A stretch of 23,182 bases of DNA from JBMTVN01 sp046047235 (GTDB lineage: Bacteria > Verrucomicrobiota > Verrucomicrobiia > Limisphaerales > JAHDYP01): contig JBJOII010000066.1 of the NCBI GenBank assembly GCA_046047235.1, positions 1 through 23,182 of the forward strand. The letters run 5' to 3'. The position numbers were made by a program, and so were the translations under genes. A model generated the notes under the pieces. That model saw nothing but the letters and a program-made list of their open reading frames with translations. It was not told the DNA's origin and made no database searches. The first letter of the stretch is position 1. Every line of letters starts with the position of its first letter. Of this stretch, positions 11,988 to 19,701 are shown piece by piece.

Positions 11988-13412
11988 ATGAGATTCTCGA
12001 ATGACACACCGATTTGGACCGCGTTGAGCCTGGCGCTCGCAGTGTCTTCGGCGCAGGCCATACCGCCGGTATGGCCGACTGGCTTCACGACGGAGGATGC
12101 AGGGGAGCTTTACTACTGTGAGTGGGACCAGAGCGGATCAACTGATTACGTTCGCGAAGTCTATTCGGTGTGGAACGTCAACAACGAACACTTCCAGTAC
12201 GACTATGTGCATGGTGTCACGGGAGACTACCTCCAAATTTGGGACAACTGGGATACTCCGGTGCCGACAGAGCGGTGGTATTTCAATGGTGTCCTTTATG
12301 ACGAGATTCTGAATCCCGACCATCCCGCAGCTTTCGATGCCAGGGAGGATTGCGGTTTATCGACCGGGATCAATTCCGCCTCCGGCTTTCAGTGGGAGTA
12401 TTGGGCGCAGTGTGATCAGTATCTGGAACTGCCCGATTCCTCGTTTCCTGGCTACGAGTTGAAATACCTCTTCCGAGCTACCCCCGATATACTGGCGTAT
12501 TATTCAGGGACCCCATTTCAATATCAACCGATGTTTTTCAATTCTGTCCCGCCACTACCATGGGAAACAATTCAAGGAACCCCCCTCGACCAATTTGGGA
12601 GCGCTTATGTGGTGGTTCAGGAAGGTGAATCAAAGCGGATTACCCCATCTGCTCCTCTGAATTGGTTCAAGTTTTACGTCGATGTACAAGAGGTATTTTG
12701 GCCAATGCAGATCGTGATTGGTCCCTCTCTGAACCTCGTAGGCCCGGACAACATGTCCATTCCTACAGGATACGGGATTGATCCTGATGTGCGTCAACAG
12801 ATCCTCAACGCGACAGCGGGTTCAGACGGCCTATGGACAGGTATTGCGTATGATCCGCAACGCGAGGGGGATTTTATCTACGTTCTCTTCCAGGCTGGAT
12901 CGCTGCCAGGCATTTCCACCGCGCTCGAGACGGGTATCCAGTGGCATCAGGATGCTACCTTGACTGCCTATTGGTATAAACCAAGCAGGCCGGCGGGAAG
13001 TCAGATCTACAAAATCGAGGGCATTAAACGCCTATCGATGTATGCACCACCTGTCGAAGGGAACGATACCGAGGCGATCAGGGGCGATCCAACCCCCGAT
13101 CTCGGCGGAAGGGTGTTCATGGGCGATGCCCCTGGACATCGGTTGGACGACGCAAACAGTTATCCTGTGGGGACGATCGTTCTCCCGCAGTATGTGTTCC
13201 ATACTTGGCTTACGTGGGGTGGAGGGATTGCCACCTATCATGAGTTCTGCCTCCGTATGGCCGCCGTCGTTGTCGATGCATCCAACGGCGGCTTTCCTAC
13301 GGTCCACGAATGGCGGGCAGTGGAAATCAATTCAATCCCCTTCATCGGGGAGGCGCCTTCCCCATTGACTCTTGAGGAAGTGGAATCGATCTTGTCCAAG
13401 TACGTGCCCTAG
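11988..13412 (+). CDS. Secreted protein of unknown family
   Basis: I do not recognise this 474-residue protein. It has a signal peptide (about residues 1-24, ending SSAQA) and a soluble body rich in Trp, Tyr and Asp. AGGAGG at 11978-11983 sets the ATG. Several cysteines (in YYCEWD, EDCGLS, AQCDQY and FCLRMA) could form disulfides. The C-terminus ends in a short helix (LTLEEVESILSKYVP). No catalytic motif is evident. A second exported protein starts 14 nt downstream, so the two probably form an operon. Codon use is less biased than in the left 8 kb. Confidence 0.7.
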   Translation: MRFSNDTPIWTALSLALAVSSAQAIPPVWPTGFTTEDAGELYYCEWDQSGSTDYVREVYSVWNVNNEHFQYDYVHGVTGDYLQIWDNWDTPVPTERWYFNGVLYDEILNPDHPAAFDAREDCGLSTGINSASGFQWEYWAQCDQYLELPDSSFPGYELKYLFRATPDILAYYSGTPFQYQPMFFNSVPPLPWETIQGTPLDQFGSAYVVVQEGESKRITPSAPLNWFKFYVDVQEVFWPMQIVIGPSLNLVGPDNMSIPTGYGIDPDVRQQILNATAGSDGLWTGIAYDPQREGDFIYVLFQAGSLPGISTALETGIQWHQDATLTAYWYKPSRPAGSQIYKIEGIKRLSMYAPPVEGNDTEAIRGDPTPDLGGRVFMGDAPGHRLDDANSYPVGTIVLPQYVFHTWLTWGGGIATYHEFCLRMAAVVVDASNGGFPTVHEWRAVEINSIPFIGEAPSPLTLEEVESILSKYVP

Positions 13413-13426
13413 CACCCCATCCTGTC

Positions 13427-14230
13427 ATGACCAAGAAGTGGCCCACGCTGTTCTTCCTGTTCGCCCTAGCGTTGCTGATCGGCACGGTTTGGTTGCGCCT
13501 CAGCCCGCACCAAAGTCCGATCGGTGTGGGTGTTGATGGCGAATCCAAGCGGGCGGAGAGTGTTGGGATCAGCAATGCCGTTGCGCTGGATAGCTCCCCC
13601 AGCAGTGCAACTTCGCCTGCTGGCATCGGCCTGCTATCCACAGGTGACACGGTTGACGAAGTCTCGCCGCTTTCCCCGAGCGACGAGGTTCGTGCTCGAA
13701 AGTTGGCCGACGGATATACGCTGAGGACTAATCTGCTTGCGGAGCCCTATACGGGCATTGTTTCACAGACTCTTATCTGGACCCCGACAGGCCGAGTTAC
13801 GGTCCTCGAAACTGGGATAGTGGATGATCGCGTCTATTGGACTGTAGGCGGGGACGTGATTCGGCGCCACAATGAGGAAGCCAGGGAGAAGTTGGCTGAG
13901 GAAGGGGTGCTACAGGATGTAGCAAAGCGAGAGAAGGAGCTAAGGAGAAAGGTTGCCGATGTTGATCGCGATGAACAGTATAGGGAAGTCGTAAAAATCA
14001 TGGGGGAACCACAACGATGCGAGGTTGGGATTCGCTCGGAAAGCGGCGAGATCGTGTGGAGCCGTTCGACCCTAGAAGACTTGGCATCAGTCGATTTCGC
14101 GGAACTTCGGCTGTATTACACGCCTTACAAAGAGACCAACCGAGTTGATCCACAGGACTTTCCGTTCCAGAGCCTCATCATGGACTTCGGCGAGGATGGA
14201 CGCCTCTTTGATAAGATTTGGTATCAATGA
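13427..14230 (+). CDS. Membrane-anchored or secreted protein of unknown family
   Basis: This 267-residue protein begins MTKKW and has one hydrophobic segment (LFFLFALALLIGTVWL, about residues 8-23) that could be an uncleaved anchor. A low-complexity Ser/Gly/Val linker follows to about residue 85. The next domain contains VRARKLADGYTL, a charged helix (EEAREKLAEEGVLQDVAKRE) and a mixed alpha/beta end finishing DGRLFDKIWYQ. No family is recognised. It starts 14 nt after the previous gene without a ribosome-binding site, suggesting coupled translation with its neighbour. Confidence 0.65.
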   Translation: MTKKWPTLFFLFALALLIGTVWLRLSPHQSPIGVGVDGESKRAESVGISNAVALDSSPSSATSPAGIGLLSTGDTVDEVSPLSPSDEVRARKLADGYTLRTNLLAEPYTGIVSQTLIWTPTGRVTVLETGIVDDRVYWTVGGDVIRRHNEEAREKLAEEGVLQDVAKREKELRRKVADVDRDEQYREVVKIMGEPQRCEVGIRSESGEIVWSRSTLEDLASVDFAELRLYYTPYKETNRVDPQDFPFQSLIMDFGEDGRLFDKIWYQ

Positions 14231-14282
14231 TCCCTTACAAGAGCCGAAAAGCGGGAATTGGCCTAGGAGGAGTCTGTGCTCG

Positions 14283-14453
14283 CTACGCCCTAAGCTTAGC
14301 GCACCCCACCTCGACCAGCGCCCCGCGGAGCGCGTGTGCCAACGCTGACAGCGCCCTTACATCATCGGCCAACTCCTCGCGCGCATCTCGCAGGGCCTGC
14401 ACCTCAGCCTTGATCGATGGCGCATGGACAAGCAAGGGAGGCGGCGACAACAT
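14283..14453 (-). CDS. Possible small helical ORF
   Basis: A 56-residue minus-strand ORF from an ATG at 14453 to a TAG at 14283. Its second half is a good amphipathic helix (IKAEVQALRDAREELADDVR and onward to LRGALVEVG). It may be the tail of a decayed coiled-coil gene rather than a living gene, since no ribosome-binding site precedes it. The rest of the 14231-14543 interval shows nothing. Confidence 0.25.
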   Translation of the reverse strand: MLSPPPLLVHAPSIKAEVQALRDAREELADDVRALSALAHALRGALVEVGCAKLRA

Positions 14454-14543
14454 CAAACCAGTGCCGGACCAGCGTCCCTTCTGACCGTTAGGTAAAGCCG
14501 GTGGGATTGTTCACCAAGAACCATCAACTGCAGAAAGACAGAC

Positions 14544-15968
14544 ATGCGTAACCACGCTTTAAGACAGACAGTCACCCTTGCGCTTTCCCTGGCGCTGCCT
14601 GCGCTATCCGTGGCTGCTCCACTCAAGCCGCGAATCGTCGTGCTTACCGACATTTCGCCCTCCAGTGTGGAGCCGGACGACATGGAATCAATCATACGGC
14701 TGTTTGTGTGCGCCGACTTGTTCGAAATCGAAGGTCTGGTGGCCACCACCGGCTGGAGTAGCGGCGGGGGTAACGCCGATTGGATCAGGCTGATTCACGA
14801 TGCCATCAACGCCTACGAGAAAGACCTCCCCAATCTCCGAAAGCGTTCCCGGCAGGACGGTCACACGACAAACGAATCCCGCCAAGAGATTGGCTACTGG
14901 CCGAGTCCTGACTATCTGCGATCAGTGACGGTCGTCGGTAGCCAACAGCGGGGTATGGGTTTCATCGGGAAGGAGAACAATTCACCTGGCAGCGACCTTA
15001 TCATCAAATTGGCAGATGAACCGGACGAGCGTCCGATTTGGGTGCTGGCGTGGGGGGGCGGCAATACCTTGGCCCAGGCCATCTGGCGCGTGAAGGAACA
15101 AGGAACCCCGGAGCAGCTCAGAGGCTTCCTCAAAAGAATCCGCTTTTACACGATCACCGATCAGGACCGGGGATATCAGCGGGGCAATCCGTTCGACATT
15201 AGCTCGCATCAGTGGATGCGACGCGAGTTTGAAAAGGACCTGTTCTTCCTGTGGGATGAATCTGCATGGACCTTTCAGAACGGCACCGGCAAGCGCAACT
15301 GGGACGAATACGCAACTCACATCCAAGGCCATGGTCATCTCGGGAACATGTACCCAAAATACAAATATGGAGTGGAAGGTGACACTCCCTCCTTCCTGTA
15401 TGTGTTGCCGAATGGACTCAACGAACCAGAGAATCCGGGCTTTGGCGGCTGGGGAGGTTGCTTCCTCTGGGGAACCGGCCCGGACAATGCCACCAGGGCG
15501 TATGTCAACCAACCGGGAACACCCGTACATCCTATCTCTCGAAAGTATGAATCCCGCTTCTACCCTGCGATCTTCAATGATTTTGCAGCCCGGATGGACT
15601 GGGCGAAGGACGGCGTTGGTAATCGAAACCCGGTCGTGGTCATTGGCGAAGATAGCGGTCTAGCCCCCGTCAAGCTTACCCCGACGCCAGGCGCTTCCGT
15701 CACTCTCGATGCTTCGGCCTCCCATGATCCGGACGGCGACAAATTGAAGTTTTCCTGGTGGGTGCTGCCCGAGGCGAACACCTACGACAAGGACGTCGAG
15801 ATCACAGGCGGGGACTCCCCACGCGCCACGATTGTGGTTCCGTCGGACGCAGCGGGGAAGAGCATCCACATCATCTCTGAAGTTACGGACGACGGGACGC
15901 ATAGCCTCACGGGCTATCGCAGAATCATCTTGGAGCCACCCGGCTCGGTCGCAGACAACCGACCCTAG
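14544..15968 (+). CDS. Secreted nucleoside-hydrolase-like protein (DUF1593/Sde182)
   Basis: The 474-residue protein has a signal peptide (to about residue 25, SVAA). The N-terminal domain begins PRIVVLTDISPSSVEPDDMESIIRLF, the DUF1593 form of the nucleoside-hydrolase Asp cluster. WVLAWGGGNTLAQAIWRVK and the IRFYTITDQDRG stretch follow. The C-terminal ~100 residues (VTLDASASHDPDGDKLKFSWWV) form an Ig-like domain usual for this family. Related proteins occur in polysaccharide-degrading bacteria and some bind cellulose; true activity is uncertain. A weak GAAAG precedes the ATG. It stands alone on the plus strand and its stop overlaps that of the minus-strand fragment beyond it. Confidence 0.85.
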   Translation: MRNHALRQTVTLALSLALPALSVAAPLKPRIVVLTDISPSSVEPDDMESIIRLFVCADLFEIEGLVATTGWSSGGGNADWIRLIHDAINAYEKDLPNLRKRSRQDGHTTNESRQEIGYWPSPDYLRSVTVVGSQQRGMGFIGKENNSPGSDLIIKLADEPDERPIWVLAWGGGNTLAQAIWRVKEQGTPEQLRGFLKRIRFYTITDQDRGYQRGNPFDISSHQWMRREFEKDLFFLWDESAWTFQNGTGKRNWDEYATHIQGHGHLGNMYPKYKYGVEGDTPSFLYVLPNGLNEPENPGFGGWGGCFLWGTGPDNATRAYVNQPGTPVHPISRKYESRFYPAIFNDFAARMDWAKDGVGNRNPVVVIGEDSGLAPVKLTPTPGASVTLDASASHDPDGDKLKFSWWVLPEANTYDKDVEITGGDSPRATIVVPSDAAGKSIHIISEVTDDGTHSLTGYRRIILEPPGSVADNRP

Positions 15969-16183
15969 GGCTTAGCAGGGTCATGCAGCCGGAAGAACCG
16001 GTTCCCTTGCTGGAGGCGGAGTTCCACGGAGCGCTGCTCCCCATCATCTGTAATCGTCCCGTTAACCGGGGCCCAGACCGCAGGGGCCAGCAGCTCTGCC
16101 TCCTCCAGAACAAGATCGCTCCCGAGGGAAGGCCAGTTCAGCAGGATGGACCCCTCCACTCCGGGCCGGGCATTCAGACTATT
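15965..16183 (-). pseudogene. C-terminal fragment of a secreted Verrucomicrobia-type protein
   Basis: The minus strand reads ILLNWPSLGSDLVLEEAELL, then a VW.PVNGTITDDGEQRSV stretch and QGNRFFRL. This is the short C-terminal module seen at the end of many exported Verrucomicrobia proteins. An in-frame TGA near 16183 closes the frame upstream, so only about 70 residues remain and no start or signal peptide is available. I read it as the remnant of a large secreted protein lost by deletion, lying tail to tail with the DUF1593 gene. Confidence 0.45.
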
Positions 16184-16341
16184 CTGGTGTCACCACGCTA
16201 AGTGCATGGTCCGCAATAATGTGTGAAGAAATGGGGCTCGATTTTCGGCCTTAGGGCCAATTTTCGGGCCTGAAAACGAGGCTGGAGGGGAGGGGGGAGT
16301 TTGGAGATGGGGTGAATTCCGTAGAGCGGCTTTTTGGGGGT

Positions 16342-16368
16342 AAAAATCGGCTGTAAGCCCCGATTTTT
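16342..16368. terminator. Possible bidirectional terminator hairpin
   Basis: AAAAATCGG (16342-16350) pairs with CCGATTTTT (16360-16368) around a 9-nt loop, which gives U-rich 3' arms on both strands. It lies in the 16184-16483 gap, where GGGCC-type short inverted repeats and a GA-rich stretch also occur but no gene. Confidence 0.4.
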
Positions 16369-16483
16369 GGGGGGTAACCGGGCTTAACCACTTTGCTGAC
16401 AGCGGGTTGCTCTGGTTCGACCGCGTCTGCTGAAAATGTCGGCTTTCCCGTGCGAGTGGGAACTGATTAGACTGTAGCTGATT

Positions 16484-18091
16484 ATGAACCGGAGGATGTT
16501 TCTTCGAGGGGCGGCGACGGGTGGTGCTGCTGTGTTGGCGGGGCTTGGTTCCGGCTGTTCTTGGGTGGGTGGTGGTGAGGTGCGTGGAGGTTTTGAGTTG
16601 GAAGAGATGACCTTGGTGGAGTTGGGGCTCCGGATGGAGAAGGGTGAGTTGACGTCTGAGGCTTGTGTGCGGGCCTACATGGAGCGGATTACCCGGATGG
16701 ACAGGGTGGAGGGGGGAGTGAACTCGGTGATTGAGTTGAATCCGGATGCGTTGGCGATGTCCAGGGCATTGGATGAAGAGCGGCTGGAGCGGGGTGTGAG
16801 GGGTGCGTTGCATGGGGTTCCGGTTTTGATCAAGGACAACATAGACACCCATGACCGGATGTTGACGACGGCGGGGTCGTTGGCGTTGGAGGGTTCGGTT
16901 CCGGTGCGAGACGCCTTTGTGGTGGAGCGGCTGCGCGAGGCGGGGGCCGTTATTTTGGGAAAGGCGAATTTGAGCGAGTGGGCGAACTTTCGTGGATCGC
17001 GGTCGATTAGTGGCTGGAGCGGTCGGGGTGGACAGACGCGGAATCCGTATGTGTTGGATCGCAGTCCTTCGGGGTCGAGTTCGGGGTCGGCCGCGGCGGT
17101 GTCAGCGAACTTTTGTATGGTGGCTGTTGGCACTGAGACCAATGGTTCGATTGTATCGCCGTCTTCGTATTGTGGTGTTGTAGGGATCAAGCCGACGGTG
17201 GGGTTGGTGAGTCGGTCGGGGATTATCCCGATTTCATCGAGTCAGGATACGGCGGGGCCGATTGCTCGTTGTGTAGCGGATGCGGCTGTGTTGCTGGGCG
17301 CTATGGTGGGGGAGGATTCAAGAGATGCCGCGACGGGTGTCTTGCGCGGGAGAGGGCAGTTGGATTACACGCGGTATTTGGATCAGGGGGCATTGGAGGG
17401 GGCGCGTCTGGGGATTGCGCGGAGTCATTTTCGAATGAACCATCTGGTGGATCCGGTGATGGACCGTGCTGTTGGGATGTTGCGGGGGGCTGGGGCGGAG
17501 CTGGTGGATCCTTTTGAGCTGCCGTCAACGCGGGAGTTGGGAGGGGCGGATTATGAGGTGATGCTCTACGAGTTTAAGTCAGGGCTGAATGCCTACTTTG
17601 CCGGGTTGGGGGCAGATGCGCCGTTGCGGTCCCTAGAGCAGTTGATTGCGTTCAACGAGGAGCATCGGGATCGTGAATTAGCGTTGTTCGGGCAGGAGAT
17701 TTTGATTGAGGCACAGGCCAAGGGGGATTTGGGGGATGAAGCTTATGTGAGGGCGAAGAAGCGATGTCTGGTGTGGCGGGACGCTTTGGCGAAGGCCATA
17801 GAGGATCGGAAGCTGGATGCGGTGGTGGCGCCGACCAACGGGCCGGCCCATGTGTTGGATCCGCTGGTGGGTGACCGCTGGCTCGGAAGCAGTTCCACGT
17901 ATGCAGCGGTGGCGGGTTATCCGAACATTACGGTTCCGTGCGGGGATGTGTCGGGTTTGCCGGTGAGTCTTTCGTTCTTTGGAACGGCATGGAGTGAGCC
18001 GAAGTTGATTGGGATTGCCTATGCGTTTGAGCAGATGAGCCGGGCGCGGCGAGCGCCCCGGTTTTTGGGGACATTGGGCGCTGAGCTCTGA
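16484..18091 (+). CDS. Exported amidase-signature family enzyme
   Basis: The 535-residue protein belongs to the amidase signature family, which hydrolyses C-N amide bonds with a Ser-cisSer-Lys triad. Visible residues are Lys117 in GVPVLIKDNIDT, the cis-Ser in SPSGSSSGSAAAV (198/199) and nucleophile Ser222 in GTETNGSIVSPS. GVVGIKPTVGLVSRSG and DTAGPIARCVADAA follow as usual. The N-terminus MNRRMFLRGAATGG has a Tat-like twin-Arg and leads to GSGC, a likely lipobox, so it is probably exported and lipid-anchored. This subgroup is often annotated as amidase or GatA-like but is not a tRNA amidotransferase here, since gatB/gatC are absent. The coding strand is unusually G-rich. There is no clear ribosome-binding site. 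Confidence 0.9.
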   Translation: MNRRMFLRGAATGGAAVLAGLGSGCSWVGGGEVRGGFELEEMTLVELGLRMEKGELTSEACVRAYMERITRMDRVEGGVNSVIELNPDALAMSRALDEERLERGVRGALHGVPVLIKDNIDTHDRMLTTAGSLALEGSVPVRDAFVVERLREAGAVILGKANLSEWANFRGSRSISGWSGRGGQTRNPYVLDRSPSGSSSGSAAAVSANFCMVAVGTETNGSIVSPSSYCGVVGIKPTVGLVSRSGIIPISSSQDTAGPIARCVADAAVLLGAMVGEDSRDAATGVLRGRGQLDYTRYLDQGALEGARLGIARSHFRMNHLVDPVMDRAVGMLRGAGAELVDPFELPSTRELGGADYEVMLYEFKSGLNAYFAGLGADAPLRSLEQLIAFNEEHRDRELALFGQEILIEAQAKGDLGDEAYVRAKKRCLVWRDALAKAIEDRKLDAVVAPTNGPAHVLDPLVGDRWLGSSSTYAAVAGYPNITVPCGDVSGLPVSLSFFGTAWSEPKLIGIAYAFEQMSRARRAPRFLGTLGAEL

Positions 18092-18244
18092 CCCGAGTTC
18101 CGATTGGCCGGTGAATGCCATTCGCCAGAAGACTTCCATTATGCACTCCATGCCTTTCCTTCCAGTGGTACCCCGCTACCTCCTTGTATGGAGACCGCCA
18201 TTTGGGGGTGACGACAAGGCCACGAGCGTCATCCCCATCACACA

Positions 18245-18623
18245 GTGATCGGCATGTGTCGTCGCAAGCGAGGTTGCAGGCTGGGCTGCCAGTGCTCTCA
18301 TGTTATTTCATTTACGGCATTGGTCAGCGCGGCATCGAGAACGATGCCTGCGATCAGCTCCATCATACCATCGCACGATGTGGCGGAGTCGCTGGCATGG
18401 CGCTGGCATCGCCGATTGTCATCGTGCTTCGGTGTGCCGCTCGGGGTTCCTGGCCGCAGGTCCTATGTTCGCCACCGCCGCGGGCAGCATTGAAGGTTCA
18501 GTCATCTTGCGGCAGGGTTGGTGGACTTACTTTGTCACCTGCTTAATCTCCATTATGGGTATTGCATCCCAAACGCTGTTTCGATTTTCTTTACACCGAG
18601 AGTATGCACGTAGAGCGCTCTAA
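18245..18623 (+). pseudogene. Probable frameshifted small membrane protein
   Basis: Two membrane-like stretches appear in different plus frames: GVAGMALASPIVIVL (about 18390-18433), then WWTYFVTCLISIMGIASQTLFRFSLHREYARR ending at 18623. One frame change in the middle would join them into a small polytopic membrane protein similar in style to those at 9.9-11.4 kb. No family is recognised. The preceding 18092-18244 shows nothing. Confidence 0.3.
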
Positions 18624-18723
18624 CCACTCAGCACTGTTCATCCCGGTAGCACGTCGTGGTTCCAATCGGGAGCCCGCGGTCCGGCATGGTTGGCTTTGGC
18701 GTTGGGCATAGAAATATTTACCA

Positions 18724-18960
18724 ATGACACCTTCAGCGATTTTCGACGTTTCGACACGTCTCTTGGGTCTGGCCATTCTCTACCGTGCGATCTCCGTTCT
18801 GCCGGAGCTCGTGATTGCGGCCAGTAATGTCATCTTTGGCAGTTCCGCCGCACATTGCATCGATCCGCTGTTGACATTCGTGGTGCTTGCCTTGGCTTCC
18901 GTGTGGCTCATTGTGGGCGCACCACCGCTCGCGAAACTCGCTCAACTGAACCGACATTGA
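18724..18960 (+). CDS. Small two-helix membrane protein of unknown family
   Basis: This 78-residue ORF has two or three hydrophobic stretches (LLGLAILYRAISVLPELVIAA, DPLLTFVVLALASVWLIVGA) and a polar end (KLAQLNRH). It is not recognised. A GCGTTGGGC about 20 nt before the ATG resembles the end of an integron attC site, but no convincing partner sequence lies upstream. It resembles the island's small membrane genes in size and style. Confidence 0.4.
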   Translation: MTPSAIFDVSTRLLGLAILYRAISVLPELVIAASNVIFGSSAAHCIDPLLTFVVLALASVWLIVGAPPLAKLAQLNRH

Positions 18961-19701
18961 GATATTCCCATCCATGGGATGCCGAACAAGCAGTTCACAC
19001 TAAGCGCCGTGAGCGCGTCCCAGGTGAGGAGCCAATAGAATAGGGCTGGCTGGATTTGCCCGGATCGAAGTCACACGCCAGAACACTGATTGGTTACTGA
19101 TCGCGCCCAACTCAAGGAGGCTCCTCCAGCGTAGCCTGCTTACAGTCCGCCGCGTCCTGATGGCTGCGGACATCTCACTGTGCATCTTATTCCGCTCCGG
19201 GGGATCCCCAAGCTGCCATAGACAATCCGGCCGTCATCAGCTTGCCCGGCGCGCATCGTCTCCAGGACTCTCACCAGAGGAATGAGAAGACCCAGCGATG
19301 CCGTTACCACCGGTGGTGGTCTCCACATATGCTTGAGAAGCAGGGTCTTCACGCTCCAAGGAAGCGAATGGAGTGTGAAATGGAAACCAAAGAGAGAGAA
19401 GGGGGGGCGAGGGGTTTTTGTGGGGCAAAGGGAGGCGCAATGACCAAGCCGCTGGAGGCGGGAGCCTAGGGGTGCCCCTTGGTGTGGTGGGCAAGGTGCT
19501 GAGGGTCTCGTTCCAAACACCGCTGACTCAGCCTCGGCGATATCTCCTCTCGCACCGTTTGACGGATCGACATGCCTCTTGGTTGCCGGTGTCATCCAGG
19601 TTGAGTCAAGGTCCCCCCTTCGGCCTCACCCTCCTTACGGTCCCCGGTGTCAAAACCTGGGAGTCAACCTGGGCGCAACCGCACAGGGACGAGGGCATTG
19701 A
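18961..19701. other. Long non-coding or decayed stretch
   Basis: No gene is recognised in these 740 nt. There is a palindrome, GGAGG-CT-CCTCC, at 19116-19127, and a purine-rich run (about 19379-19440, GAGAGAGAAGGGGGGG). ORFs on either strand have no family features and are read through obvious low-complexity sequence. It precedes the cytochrome/DUF1552 pair and may contain its promoter, which I cannot fix. Confidence 0.5.
19691..19695 (+). promoter_or_regulatory. Ribosome-binding site before the cytochrome gene
   Basis: GAGGG lies 6 nt before the ATG at 19702 and favours that start, although the signal-like sequence begins later at 19759. Confidence 0.45.

Noticed and set aside
9784..18707. 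Integron gene cassettes with attC sites
   Set aside because: Small membrane genes, hairpin repeats and a GTTGGGC at 18701 are suggestive, but no convincing paired RYYYAAC/GTTRRRY boxes occur at the gene boundaries and no integron integrase is present.
19140..19595. Minus-strand 151-codon ORF upstream of the cytochrome gene
   Set aside because: It crosses a purine-rich low-complexity run and shows no family motif or ribosome-binding site.
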